A stretch of DNA of 64,000 bases, taken from DASSJT01 sp963715025. Lineage in GTDB: Bacteria; Actinomycetota; Actinomycetes; Actinomycetales; Dermatophilaceae. The stretch spans positions 620,001 to 684,000 of the forward strand of contig CAVQQQ010000002.1 of NCBI GenBank assembly GCA_963715025.1, given 5' to 3'. Under the pieces are notes generated by a model. That model saw only the letters and a program-made list of their open reading frames with translations, was not told the origin of the DNA and searched no databases. The position numbers were made by a program, and so were the translations under genes. How positions within the stretch are numbered: the first letter of the stretch is position 1; the number at the start of each line of letters is the position of its first letter. Below are positions 17,663 to 26,363 of the stretch, piece by piece.

Positions 17663-18550
17663 CTACGTCAGGACGGTCAGGGCGCCCGGGACCACTTCGA
17701 GCTCCAGGGGCAGCGGCGCAAACCTCTCGCCGTCGGCGTAGGCGACGATTCCCGCGGCCTCGAGGCGAACGCGGCGCCCGCGGATGATCTCCACGGCCGG
17801 ATGGTTGACGTGGGCACCGGTGTAGACCTTCGGGAAGACGCGCAGGAAGGCTGGCACCGAGATCCGGTGGAGGATCAGGACGTCGACGAGTCCGTCGTCG
17901 AGCACGGCGTCCGGCGTCACCCGCATGCCGCCGCCATACGAGGTCCCGTTGCCCACCGCGACCAGCATGGCTTCGGCCTCGTGGCGTATCCCGTCAACCT
18001 CGACGACATACGGAATCGGCCTGAAGACCGGGAGCTCCCGCAGCATCGCGAGGTTGTACCGCATCTGGCCCTTGGGCCAAGACCACCGGTTGGCCCGCTC
18101 GTTGACCACGGCGTCGAACCCGGCTCCCATCACACCGGCGAACCACTGCCCACCGGCAGCCGGGGTCACGCTCCGCACCGCGTCGACCATGCGGGTGGTG
18201 CCGCGGGTGATGATGTCGACCGCGCTGGCCGGATCCTGCGTCGGTAGGCCCAGGGCCTCGGCGAAGTCGTTTCCGGTGCCGGCGGCCACGATGGCCAGCG
18301 GCACACCGGTGCCCGCGCACAGGTTGACACCCAGGTGGACCATGCCGTCGCCGCCCGTCACGGCGAGGACGTCGATGCCCTCGCCGATCGCGACGCGTGC
18401 CTTCTCGGCCGCGCTTGCGGCGCTCAGGCCGGAGAGGTCCACGACCTCGTGGCCGGCGCTCTCCAGCCGGGCGGCCACCTCGGCACCCACGATGGCGCCC
18501 CGGTTCTTGCCCGAGGTCGGGTTGACCACGAGGCCGACTCGGCGTCCCAT
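17663..18550 (-). CDS. Diacylglycerol/sphingosine kinase-family lipid kinase
   Basis: A 295-residue lipid kinase of the DAGK catalytic family. It shows the nucleotide-binding NPTSGKNRGA at the N-terminus, VTGGDGMVHLGVNL (the GGDG motif) and VAAGTGNDFAEALGLP, then MGAGFDAVVNERANR. It likely phosphorylates diacylglycerol or a related membrane lipid at the inner face. In GGDGMVHLG the usual Thr after GGDG is replaced by Met. It sits 9 bases after tatC and probably belongs to the tatA-tatC-dagK-helicase run. Confidence 0.9.
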   Translation of the reverse strand: MGRRVGLVVNPTSGKNRGAIVGAEVAARLESAGHEVVDLSGLSAASAAEKARVAIGEGIDVLAVTGGDGMVHLGVNLCAGTGVPLAIVAAGTGNDFAEALGLPTQDPASAVDIITRGTTRMVDAVRSVTPAAGGQWFAGVMGAGFDAVVNERANRWSWPKGQMRYNLAMLRELPVFRPIPYVVEVDGIRHEAEAMLVAVGNGTSYGGGMRVTPDAVLDDGLVDVLILHRISVPAFLRVFPKVYTGAHVNHPAVEIIRGRRVRLEAAGIVAYADGERFAPLPLELEVVPGALTVLT

Positions 18551-18559
18551 GGGCGGAGG

Positions 18560-19375
18560 CTACAGCGCGGAGGCCTGGTCGTCGGGCAGATCGATCCACT
18601 CGGGTCGGTCTTGGGCGCGGCGTCGGTCGATCACGGTGGCGATGGCGACGGCCGTGAAGTAGAGCAGGGTGAGCGGTGTTGCGAGGAGGAACATGGTGAA
18701 CGGGTCCGGGGTCGGCGTGGCCACGGCCGCGAAGACGAAGATGATAATAACCGCCGGCCGCCAGCCGCGCCGCATGACGTGCGCAGGAAGCACGTGGGCG
18801 ACGTTGAGTGCGACGAGGAACACCGGCAGCAGGAAGGCCACCCCGAACACGAGGATGAAGCGGGTGACGAAGGAGAAGTAGAGAGCGGCCTCGGGAAGGT
18901 TGGCTGCCCCCTCCGGGGTGAAGCCGAGCAGGATCTGAACGGCCTTGGGCAGGGTCTGGTAGCCGAAGTAGCAGCCGCCCAGGAAGAGGGGGATGGTCGC
19001 CCCGATGAAGGCCAGCGAGACCCGCTTCTCCTTCTTGGTGAGCCCGGGCACGATGAAGGCCCACACCTGGTAGAGCCAGACCGGGCTGGAGAGGATGCAG
19101 CCCACGAAGATGGCAATGGTCAGCCTCTGGGAGAAGGCGGCGGTCAGCCCGGCGTAGTTGAGGTCGATCAAGGCGCCCTCGCCGCGTTCCGCCGCGATGT
19201 TGGCGAGTGGCTGCGTCAGGTGCTGGTAGACGGGGTCGAAGAGCAGCCAGCCACAGACCGCGCCGACGAGCAGCGCCGAGGCGGAGATCAGGACGCGGCG
19301 GCGGAGCTCGCGCAGGTGGTCGCCAAGGGACATGCGCCCTTCGGGATCACGCTTGCGCCGTCGAAGGGCGGGCAT
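18560..19375 (-). CDS. tatC: Twin-arginine translocase subunit TatC
   Basis: The receptor component of the Tat export system for folded proteins. 271 residues with six hydrophobic segments; the conserved cytoplasmic entry SLGDHLRELRRRVL and LPEAALYFSFVTRFILVFGVAFLLP are clear, as is AAVATPTPDPFTMFLLATP. A short basic extension (MPALRRRKRDPEGR) precedes the conserved core. It lies 29 bases after tatA and 9 before the lipid kinase gene. Confidence 0.97.
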   Translation of the reverse strand: MPALRRRKRDPEGRMSLGDHLRELRRRVLISASALLVGAVCGWLLFDPVYQHLTQPLANIAAERGEGALIDLNYAGLTAAFSQRLTIAIFVGCILSSPVWLYQVWAFIVPGLTKKEKRVSLAFIGATIPLFLGGCYFGYQTLPKAVQILLGFTPEGAANLPEAALYFSFVTRFILVFGVAFLLPVFLVALNVAHVLPAHVMRRGWRPAVIIIFVFAAVATPTPDPFTMFLLATPLTLLYFTAVAIATVIDRRRAQDRPEWIDLPDDQASAL

Positions 19376-19404
19376 GCTGGTGCCAGGACCTCAGCGATCT
19401 GGTG

Positions 19405-19728
19405 TCAGGAAACCGGGCCCGACTGGTTGTCGGTCTTGGGCGCGTTCTCCTGGACCGGGCTGTCGTTAACAGCCTGACCCGGGACCGTCCGACCCGGGAC
19501 CGTCTGACCCGGGACCGTCTGACCCGGGACGGGCTCGCCCGGGACCGTCTCGCCCTTGATGGTGTCTCCCTGCTTGCCCTCGCTCTTCATCTCCTGCATC
19601 TCCGACTTGAAAACGCGGGCAGAGCGGCCGATGCTGCGGGCCGCATCGGGCAGTCGCTTGAAGCCGAAAATGACGATGAGCAGCACCGCCAGGATGAGGA
19701 TCTCTGGGGCACCAATGTTGCGGAACAT
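19405..19728 (-). CDS. tatA: Twin-arginine translocase subunit TatA, with repeat tail
   Basis: The pore-forming/membrane-thinning Tat component. 107 residues: a short N-terminal transmembrane helix (APEILILAVLLIVIFGFKRL), the FGFKRLP hinge and an amphipathic helix, then a hydrophilic tail. The tail contains about six five-residue repeats of the kind VPGQT/VPGEP encoded by a 15-base tandem array. The tail is not needed for the known Tat fold; its length may vary by slippage. It heads the tatA-tatC pair. Confidence 0.96.
   Translation of the reverse strand: MFRNIGAPEILILAVLLIVIFGFKRLPDAARSIGRSARVFKSEMQEMKSEGKQGDTIKGETVPGEPVPGQTVPGQTVPGRTVPGQAVNDSPVQENAPKTDNQSGPVS
19474..19548 (-). repeat. 15-base tandem array inside tatA
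   Basis: Five consecutive 15-base units (TGACCCGGGACCGTC and close variants on the plus strand), in frame with tatA, encode the VPGQT-type pentapeptides of its tail. Unit 4 differs at the end and unit 5 near its start. Confidence 0.9.
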
Positions 19729-19761
19729 GAGTGGCGTTGCCTTTCGCGGGGAGGTCGGCCT

Positions 19762-20088
19762 TCAGTCTACGCTGCGGGCCCAGCGGGGGTATCGCGCAGC
19801 ACGGGCAGCACGCCGCCTCTGCACCAACGCCTGGCGAATGGCCGCGCGTTCCCGCTCCAGCCGGACCGGGTCGTCGAAGATCGCGAGCACCTTGAGTTCG
19901 AGGGCCGCGGTGGCACCTGCCTCCTGGAGCTGCTGGGACTCAGCCTCGAGGGTCTGCAGGGTCGCGGCGGCCCGTTCGGCTTCCTTCCCGAGCTCCCGCA
20001 GCTGCCACCAGAGCCGCCGAACCGCGAGGAACAGGTAGCCCGCGGATGCCGCCAGGAGCACCAACCACAGCAGGAGCCACCACCACAT
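19762..20088 (-). CDS. Small membrane-anchored coiled-coil protein
   Basis: A 108-residue protein with one strongly hydrophobic N-terminal segment (WWWLLLWLVLLAASAGYLFLAV) followed by a charged helix with heptad-like spacing (LRELGKEAERAAATLQTLEAE) and a basic end. This is the small protein often found between pafC and tatA in actinobacteria; its function is unknown. The ATG at 20088 has AGGTG upstream; its ribosome site overlaps the pafC stop, 4 bases away, so it is co-translated with pafBC. Confidence 0.75.
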   Translation of the reverse strand: MWWWLLLWLVLLAASAGYLFLAVRRLWWQLRELGKEAERAAATLQTLEAESQQLQEAGATAALELKVLAIFDDPVRLERERAAIRQALVQRRRAARAARYPRWARSVD

Positions 20089-20092
20089 GGGG

Positions 20093-21076
20093 TCACCTGC
20101 GGGCTGCGGGGTACGCAGACAGGGCGGCCCGGGCACCCTCGGCTACCTCGGCCGCCACCCACGTCGGCTCGATGACCACCGCCCGCCCGCCGAGCCGCCA
20201 CACCAGCCGGCGCAGCCAGGCCGTGTCGGCCGTCTTCAGGGTGACCGTCTCGCTGCCGTCGGCCTCCGTCTGCCTGCTCTCCACCGGGTAGTAGTCGCTC
20301 ACCCACAGCGCACCTGGCCGCAGTCGCAGGGTTACCACGAGGTCGTCCGGGCGCGGGGCGAACGTGCCGGCCGTCAGGTCGCGCTGTTCCGCGTCGGGAG
20401 GTGGGGTCCCGTCCTGCTCCAGGAGGGTGATCTCCTCGATGCGGTCCAGGCGGAACAGGCGGGTGTCCTGTGCCCGGTGGCACCACCCCTCGAGGTACCA
20501 ACGGCCGTCGATGCTGGCTACTCGCATCGGGTCGACATCGCGCTCGGTCGTCTCGTCGCGAGCCGGCACGAGGTAGCGGAGGTGGAGCCTTCGGTGCCGC
20601 TTGAGGGCCTCCCTCGCGGTGGCAAGCGTCTGGGCCGCCACGCCCTCCTCGATGGACACCTCGACGCGCCTGGAGGCATCAGCGGACGCCCCAGTCGCCT
20701 CCTCGAGCTTGGCCATGGCCCGGTCGACGGCATCGCGATCCGTCAGCCCGGGCACGGCGGCAAGCGCCCGCAGCCCGACCATCAGCGTGAGGGCCTCGTC
20801 GCGCCCGAGCCGCAGCGGGCGGGAGATCGTATCCGCGTTGCGGATGAAGATCTGCCCGCCTTCGCGGTCGACCTCTATGAGCTCGTCCGGCATCGTCCCG
20901 TAGCCGCACATGAACAGCAGGTTGAGGTCGGACTCCAGCTGCGCCTCGCTCACGCCGAGTTCGTCGGCCGCCTCTGCCACGTCGATACCGGGGCGGTTGA
21001 CCAGCCACGGCACCATGGTCAGCAGACGGGCGAGGCGCACCGTTGCCGTCTCCGTGGCCGGCCTCGCTGTGCTCAA
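20093..21076 (-). CDS. pafC: WYL-domain regulator PafC
   Basis: Partner of PafB in the heterodimeric activator that controls the LexA/RecA-independent DNA-damage response in mycobacteria; it lies beside the proteasome genes but is not needed for pupylation. 327 residues: an N-terminal winged-helix region (residues 10-70), then a WYL domain (VASIDGRWYLEGWCHRAQDTRLFRLDRI) and a C-terminal extension. The start is a TTG whose TGA overlaps the pafB stop (TTGA), with GGAGG 7 nt upstream, so the two subunits are translationally coupled. Confidence 0.92.
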   Translation of the reverse strand: MSTARPATETATVRLARLLTMVPWLVNRPGIDVAEAADELGVSEAQLESDLNLLFMCGYGTMPDELIEVDREGGQIFIRNADTISRPLRLGRDEALTLMVGLRALAAVPGLTDRDAVDRAMAKLEEATGASADASRRVEVSIEEGVAAQTLATAREALKRHRRLHLRYLVPARDETTERDVDPMRVASIDGRWYLEGWCHRAQDTRLFRLDRIEEITLLEQDGTPPPDAEQRDLTAGTFAPRPDDLVVTLRLRPGALWVSDYYPVESRQTEADGSETVTLKTADTAWLRRLVWRLGGRAVVIEPTWVAAEVAEGARAALSAYPAARR

Positions 21077-22077
21077 GGCACCCCTCCTTCCTCCGGGACC
21101 TCATGGTCGCGAAGGACGCCCTCGAAGCGCCGGACCACCAGGTCGGCGAGATCTGGGGGCTGTTCCACCACGATGTCCGGTCCGTAGCCGGCAAGCTCGT
21201 CGGCGAAGCTGTCGGCGTCGGTGTAGTCGACGTCGATGAGTGACCAGGTGTCGTCGACCTGGCCCACCGTCCGGGCACGGCGCCGCAGGATGTGGCCTGC
21301 GCCCTGGCGGACCCGGATCACGGCCGGCTGGAGGTCCCCCCCAGGCACCTCCGTCCGGATCATGTCGCGGGCGTTGTGACCAGCGGGGATCTCGTAGGAG
21401 CCCGGCGGTCCGTCCCGCTCCACCCGGCCGTCGATGCGCGAGAGCCGAAAGACCCGGGGGGCCCGACGGTCCAGGTCGTAGGCCGTGAGGTACCAGCGCC
21501 CGTGCCATGCCGCCAGTCCCCACGGCTGGATGTGCCGCTCGGTACTCGCCGCGGACCCTCCTGTGTGGTACCTGAACCGGACCGGGACCCGGTCGAGGAC
21601 GGCGTTCTTGGTGGCCTCGAAGGCGGGTTCCACGGTTCCGAGCCGGGGTTCGATGCCGATCAGAGAGTCGGCGTCGCGCTCGATGCCCGACGCGCGCAGC
21701 TTGCGCAGGGCATCGGCAGCCGGGCCGGCCAGCGACGCCTGGGCCCAGGTGCGGCTCGCCAGTCCGAGCACGGCCAGCTCGTCGGGCTCGAAGTGGATGT
21801 CGGGCAACGCGTACTCGCGCTGGTCGATGCGGTAGCCGGGCTCGTCGTCGAAGATCGAGTTGAGGTCCTCGGTGACCAGCGGGATGCCGAGCTCGCGGAG
21901 CTCGTCCTTGTCGCGCTCGAACATCCGGTCGAAGGCCTCGTCGGAGGCGGCCCTCTGGTAGGCCTCCACCATCTGGCGGATGCGGGACTTGGGCAGGGGC
22001 CGTCGGGTGTAGAGGAGGCACAGGACGAGGTTCATCAGCCGCTCGGTCTTGGCGGCGGGCCCCGTCGGACCGCTCAT
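21073..22077 (-). CDS. pafB: WYL-domain regulator PafB
   Basis: First subunit of the PafBC DNA-damage activator. 334 residues with an N-terminal helix-turn-helix (KTERLMNLVLCLLYTRRPLPKSRI) and a WYL domain (GLAAWHGRWYLTAYDLDRRAPRVFRLSRI) thought to sense single-stranded DNA or another nucleic acid. It overlaps pafC by 4 bases. The upstream gap of 148 bases to the divergent DUF3866 gene should hold its promoter. Confidence 0.93.
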   Translation of the reverse strand: MSGPTGPAAKTERLMNLVLCLLYTRRPLPKSRIRQMVEAYQRAASDEAFDRMFERDKDELRELGIPLVTEDLNSIFDDEPGYRIDQREYALPDIHFEPDELAVLGLASRTWAQASLAGPAADALRKLRASGIERDADSLIGIEPRLGTVEPAFEATKNAVLDRVPVRFRYHTGGSAASTERHIQPWGLAAWHGRWYLTAYDLDRRAPRVFRLSRIDGRVERDGPPGSYEIPAGHNARDMIRTEVPGGDLQPAVIRVRQGAGHILRRRARTVGQVDDTWSLIDVDYTDADSFADELAGYGPDIVVEQPPDLADLVVRRFEGVLRDHEVPEEGGVP

Positions 22078-22213
22078 GATGGGCTCGCTCCTGGCACGGT
22101 GGGTGTGGGTGGAGATGCTGCCACGGCGCGCGCGGCGTACCCGGCGACGCTACCCGATCCGGTGCCTCGTCGTGCAGGCGGTCGCGCTCCGGGCCGGTCG
22201 GCGGGCCGCCCGA

Positions 22214-22219
22214 TAGCCT
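22214..22219 (+). promoter_or_regulatory. -10 box of a leaderless promoter for the DUF3866 gene
   Basis: TAGCCT stands 6 nt before the GTG at 22226, with no Shine-Dalgarno in between. The same TAGxCT-6-8-nt-start layout occurs before the aldo/keto reductase (54237-54242) and the HipA-like kinase (63359-63364). Confidence 0.5.
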
Positions 22220-22225
22220 GCGCGG

Positions 22226-23338
22226 GTGATGCAGTGGCGCGAGGGAGTGGTCGAGGCCGAGACGGGCCGGTGGCCGGGAGCCGTCGAGTATGCCGTCCGG
22301 CTGGCTTCCGTGGGCGATGCCGCCACCCAGCCGACCTCCGTCCAGGCCCTCGCCTACACGGCGCTCGTGGGTGAGGCTCGCCCGGGGGACCGCGTGCTCC
22401 TCAACGCTTCGGCGCTGCTGCGCGGGCTCGGCACCGGCGGCCTGGCGTTCGTCGTGGCTGTGCCGGACCGACTGCCCGCGGACCCCCGGACGCAGCCGGG
22501 CCACATCGTCAAGGCCCGCTACACGCCGCAGCAGCAGATGCTCCTGGCCGTCGACGAGCAGGAGAGCCCGCACCACGAGGTGCTCCGCGATGCGGACGAC
22601 CTGGGCGGGATGCCCGTGGTCGCAGCCGACCTGCACTCGGCGCTGCCGGCGGTCGTCGCGGGTCTGCGGGCGGAGGCCCCGAAAGCCCGGGTGGCCTATG
22701 TCATGACCGACGGTGGGGCCCTCCCGGCTGCCTTCAGCCGCACCGTCGCCGGGCTCAGGGCGGCCGGCTGGCTCGCGGCCACCATCACCGTCGGCCAGTC
22801 CTTCGGCGGCGACCACGAGGCCGTCACCGTCCAGACCGGGCTGTTGGCGGCGCGCCTGGTGGTCGATGCGGACGTGACGGTGGTGGTGCAAGGTCCGGGC
22901 AACGTGGGGACCGGGACCCGCTGGGGATTCTCCGGGGTCGGCGCCGGGGAGGCCCTGAATGCGGCGCACGCGCTCGGCGGCCGACCCATCGCGGCGCTGC
23001 GCATCTCGGAGGGCGACCAGCGGGCCAGGCACCGCGGCGTGTCGCACCACAGCCTCACGGCATACGGAAAGGTCCTTCTGGGGCACGCTGACGTGCCGGT
23101 GCCCATGCTGTCGGGCCCGCTGGGCGAGCAGGTCGCCGAACAGGCCAAGGCCCTGCGGGACAGCGCCCTCGGCACGCTGAACCTCGTCGAGGTCAGCACC
23201 GAGGGGCTCGACGAAGCGCTCGCAGACTCCCCTGTGCCGCTGTCGACCATGGGCCGAAGCCTGGCTCAGGACCGGGCGGCCTTCGTTGCCGCCGCCGCGG
23301 CCGGGCGGCACGCCGCGCGGCTGCGGCTCAGCCCTTGA
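22226..23338 (+). CDS. DUF3866-family protein
   Basis: A 370-residue protein of a conserved actinobacterial family without known function, often found near the pafBC/FKBP genes. Recognisable parts are the N-terminal barrel-like stretch (WREGVVEAETGRWPGAVEYAV...GDRVLLNASALLRGLGTGG) and a glycine-rich C-terminal half (VVVQGPGNVGTGTRWGFSGVGAG). The GTG start at 22226 fits a leaderless promoter; an ATG is the next codon. It overlaps the 3' end of rtcB by 11 bases (convergent). Confidence 0.85.
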   Translation: MMQWREGVVEAETGRWPGAVEYAVRLASVGDAATQPTSVQALAYTALVGEARPGDRVLLNASALLRGLGTGGLAFVVAVPDRLPADPRTQPGHIVKARYTPQQQMLLAVDEQESPHHEVLRDADDLGGMPVVAADLHSALPAVVAGLRAEAPKARVAYVMTDGGALPAAFSRTVAGLRAAGWLAATITVGQSFGGDHEAVTVQTGLLAARLVVDADVTVVVQGPGNVGTGTRWGFSGVGAGEALNAAHALGGRPIAALRISEGDQRARHRGVSHHSLTAYGKVLLGHADVPVPMLSGPLGEQVAEQAKALRDSALGTLNLVEVSTEGLDEALADSPVPLSTMGRSLAQDRAAFVAAAAAGRHAARLRLSP

Positions 23339-24695
23339 CCACGCCGACCGGGGTCACGCGGGCGACCTTTCGGGCCAGGCCAGCCTGATCGCTGATCTCG
23401 GCAACGGTGTCGATGTCCTTGTAGGCCTCAGGCGTCTCCTCCGCGAGGCCGCGCCACGAGCTTCCGCGGACGAGGATGCCCCTGGCTTCCAGCTGGTTCC
23501 TGAGCGCCTTTCCGCTGGTGTGGCGCGCGGCCGCGTGGCGGCTCTGGACCCGGCCCGCGCCGTGGGCGGTCGAGTTGAAAGCGGGGTTCCCGGCCACGCC
23601 GGCCAGCACGTACGATGCGGTGCCCATGGTGCCCGGAATCAGCACCGGCTGACCGACGTCCGCGAGTTCATCCGGGAGGTCGGGGTGGTGCGGGGGCAGT
23701 GACCGGGTCGCGCCCTTGCGGTGCACGCACAGGCGGCGGGGGTGGCCGTTGATGTCGTGTACCTCCACCTTGGCCAGGTTGTGGGAGATGTCGTAGACGA
23801 GGTCCAGCCGGCTCCCGGTTTCGTCCGCCAGTACCCGACGCACTGCCTCGGTGAGCAGCTGACGGTTGGCCCGTCCGTAGTTCGCGGCCGCGGTCATCGC
23901 GGCAAGATAGGCCTCCCCCTCCGGCGAGCCCACTGGGGCACACGCGAGCTGACGGTCCGGGACGTGGATGCCGTACCGGCCCATTGCCTGCTCAATCGCG
24001 TGGACGTGATCGCTGCAGATCTGGTGCCCAAGGCCGCGCGAACCGCAGTGGATCATGACGCACACCGATCCCAGCCTGAGGCCGAGTCGCAGGGCGGTAT
24101 CCGCATCGAACAGACGGTCGACGGTCTGGACCTCAAGGAAGTGGTTGCCCGAGCCGAGGCTGCCGACCTGGCCGAGTCCGCGCTCAAGTGCCCGGTCGCT
24201 GACCGTGGTCAAGTCGGCGCCGCCGAGGGCTCCATGGTCCTCGCACCGCTCGAGGTCTCGCTGAACCCCGTGGCCCTGTTCCACCGCGTACCGGGCCCCG
24301 CCCTCGAGCACCCGCCGCAGAGTGGCCCGGTCCGGCAACCGCCATACGCCTTTCCGGCCCATGCCACGGGGAATCTCGTGGTCGAGCCGTTCCATGACCG
24401 CCGGCAGCCGCGGCATGAGCTCATCGCGGTCCAGGTGCTCAGCGACCAACAGTCGCACTCCGCAGGAGATGTCGAACCCCACACCACCGGGTGAGATCAC
24501 ACCGTCGGCATCGACGTCCGTGGCTGCGACACCCCCGATGGGGAAGCCATAGCCCCAATGGATGTCCGGCATGGCGTATGCAGCGCGCACGATCCCAGGG
24601 AGACTGGCCACGTTCGCCAGCTGCTCCAAGGCCTTGTCACCTGGCTCGGTGGGCAGCAACGTCCTGGAGACGAACACGATGCCAGGAACCCGCAT
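23328..24695 (-). CDS. rtcB: RtcB-type RNA ligase
   Basis: Joins RNA 2',3'-cyclic phosphate (via 3'-phosphate) to 5'-OH ends using GTP and Mn. 455 residues from the first ATG. Metal ligands are in MPDIHWGYGFPIGGVA, GVGFDISCGVRLL, GSLGSGNHFLEVQ and HCGSRGLGHQI; the guanylylated histidine is in STAHGAGR. The ATG at 24695 begins inside the conserved segment MRVPGIVF; the same frame continues upstream for about 20 codons with plausible family sequence (PPWKTASVRFRIEPEGA) but contains no ATG, GTG, TTG or CTG before a TGA. A perfect AAGGAGG lies 6 nt before an in-frame ACG at 24755, which may be the true start. RNA repair is the likely role; a partner cyclase is not in the window. Confidence 0.92.
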   Translation of the reverse strand: MRVPGIVFVSRTLLPTEPGDKALEQLANVASLPGIVRAAYAMPDIHWGYGFPIGGVAATDVDADGVISPGGVGFDISCGVRLLVAEHLDRDELMPRLPAVMERLDHEIPRGMGRKGVWRLPDRATLRRVLEGGARYAVEQGHGVQRDLERCEDHGALGGADLTTVSDRALERGLGQVGSLGSGNHFLEVQTVDRLFDADTALRLGLRLGSVCVMIHCGSRGLGHQICSDHVHAIEQAMGRYGIHVPDRQLACAPVGSPEGEAYLAAMTAAANYGRANRQLLTEAVRRVLADETGSRLDLVYDISHNLAKVEVHDINGHPRRLCVHRKGATRSLPPHHPDLPDELADVGQPVLIPGTMGTASYVLAGVAGNPAFNSTAHGAGRVQSRHAAARHTSGKALRNQLEARGILVRGSSWRGLAEETPEAYKDIDTVAEISDQAGLARKVARVTPVGVVKG

Positions 24696-24885
24696 CGCGC
24701 CTTCCGGCTCGATGCGAAACCGGACCGAGGCAGTCTTCCATGGGGGTGCACCCGTTGCGCTCCTCCTTGTTCAGTCCTGCCGCACGGTCCTGGCGGTTCA
24801 GCACAGTCTGGGGCTGGGCCCAGAGTCCGGGGTGCAGTGGCGGTCCTGGGTGCTGTCTCGCCCGTGGCCGCCGGGACGCCCGGTC

Positions 24886-25272
24886 CTAGCGGACGTCGAC
24901 CAGGTCGACGACGAAGATGAGCGTCTCCCCCGGCTTGATGGCCTGGCCGGCACCCCGGTCGCCGTAGGCGAGCTGAGGCGGGATGACCAGCTTCCGCCGG
25001 CCCCCGACCCGCATGCCGGCAATGCCGTCGTCCCAGCCGCGGATGACCTGGCCGACGCCGAGCCGGAAGTCGAGAGGCGCCCCGCGGTTCCACGAGGCGT
25101 CGAACTCCTCTCCGGTGGAGTGCGCGACGCCGACGTAATGCGTTGACACGGTGCTGCCGGGGGTCGCCTCGGCGCCGTCGCCGACGCTGAGGTCCTCGAC
25201 GACCAGCTCGGCCGGCGGCGCGTCGCCCGGGAAGTCGATCTCAGGCTTGGAGGTGGAGGGGTCGAAGGGCAT
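24886..25272 (-). CDS. Cytoplasmic FKBP-type peptidyl-prolyl isomerase
   Basis: A single-domain FKBP of 128 residues that catalyses proline cis-trans isomerisation. Core motifs: VSTHYVGVAHSTGEEFDASW, GVGQVIRGWDDGIAGMRVGG and IPPQLAYGDRGAG. No signal sequence. The ATG at 25272 gives the family's usual start MPFDPSTSKPEIDFPG. It is 46 bases after the lipoprotein FKBP gene. FKBP genes beside pafA are typical of this actinobacterial locus. Confidence 0.94.
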   Translation of the reverse strand: MPFDPSTSKPEIDFPGDAPPAELVVEDLSVGDGAEATPGSTVSTHYVGVAHSTGEEFDASWNRGAPLDFRLGVGQVIRGWDDGIAGMRVGGRRKLVIPPQLAYGDRGAGQAIKPGETLIFVVDLVDVR

Positions 25273-25318
25273 GGCGGCTTCCTCTCGCGGGGAATGGGTT
25301 GCTGCGGCGGGGTGCGGC

Positions 25319-26272
25319 TCAGTACGTGGCCAGGATGTCGATGACGAATACGAGCGTGTCGGTGCCGGTGATGCCCGCCGAGGGCTGGCCGGCTGCGCCG
25401 TACCCGTCGGCCGGCGGCACGACAAGGAGGACGCGGCTGCCGACCTTCTGGCCCACCAGCTTGGCATCCCAGGCGTTGATGACCTGCTTCTGGCCGATCA
25501 CTGTCTCGAAGTACTTCTCTGGGTGCTGAGCGCTGGCGTCGAATACCTTGCCGTTCTTCCAGAGCGCGCCGGTGTAGCTCACGCGGATCGTGCTGCCCGA
25601 CTTGACCTCGGGACCGGCGCCCTGGATCAGCACCTGGGCGACCGTCTTCTTGGGGGCGGGCTTCTTCGGCACGGTGATGACGGCAGGCTGACCCTCGACC
25701 ACCTTGACCGCGGGCAGCCCCGCCGCCGGCTTGACCGCGGTTCCCTGGGCGGTTGCCAGCGGCTTGGTCGCGCTCACGAGGTCCATGACGAACAGGAGGG
25801 TGTCGGTGCCGCCCACCTTGAGCTGCGGGTTGCCGTTGGTGCCGAAGCCGTCCTTCGGTGGGATGCCCACCAGGATCTGCGAGCCGATCCGCTGCTTCGC
25901 GAGGCCCTTCTTCAGCCCCGGAAGCAGCCCCTGGTTGGCGAGGTTCAGCCCGCCGGCGCTGCCCTTGCCATACGTGCTCTCGATCTGCGAGCCGTCCTTG
26001 CCGTTCAGGAGGACGAAGTTGAGGCTCACGATCTCGTCGCCCTTCAGCTCCTCGCCCGAGCCCGGGTGGATCACCTTGGTGGCCGTCTCCTTCACCGAGA
26101 GCGGCGTCGGCTTGACGGCGACCTTGGGAGCGGTCTTGGCATCTCCGCCAGTGACCGTGACGGCGGCCAGGGGGTCCGTGGACCCGCTGGTGCTGCTGCC
26201 ACCGCAGGCGGACAGTGCGCTGGCGCCCAGGAACAGGGCAGCGGCCAGCAGCGGAAGACGTCGTTTGTGCAC
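25319..26272 (-). CDS. Lipoprotein with two FKBP-type isomerase domains
   Basis: A 317-residue exported folding factor. The N-terminus is a lipoprotein signal (LPLLAAALFLGASALSACGG, lipobox LSAC, lipidated Cys near residue 23). Two FKBP-like domains follow, about residues 75-165 and 215-315; the second has VSYTGALWKNGKVFDAS, GQKQVINAWDAKLVGQKVGS and VVPPADGYGAAG. The first is more divergent in its active-site loop and may serve binding. It probably acts on the outer face of the membrane, downstream of Sec/Tat export. Confidence 0.92.
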   Translation of the reverse strand: MHKRRLPLLAAALFLGASALSACGGSSTSGSTDPLAAVTVTGGDAKTAPKVAVKPTPLSVKETATKVIHPGSGEELKGDEIVSLNFVLLNGKDGSQIESTYGKGSAGGLNLANQGLLPGLKKGLAKQRIGSQILVGIPPKDGFGTNGNPQLKVGGTDTLLFVMDLVSATKPLATAQGTAVKPAAGLPAVKVVEGQPAVITVPKKPAPKKTVAQVLIQGAGPEVKSGSTIRVSYTGALWKNGKVFDASAQHPEKYFETVIGQKQVINAWDAKLVGQKVGSRVLLVVPPADGYGAAGQPSAGITGTDTLVFVIDILATY

Positions 26273-26363
26273 GAAAATACCTCAGATCGGGTGCTCGGAA
26301 TCCGGACCACCTTAACCGCTCGACCTGTCGCCACGATCCATCGCCCGACGCAGCCGCTGGGGT

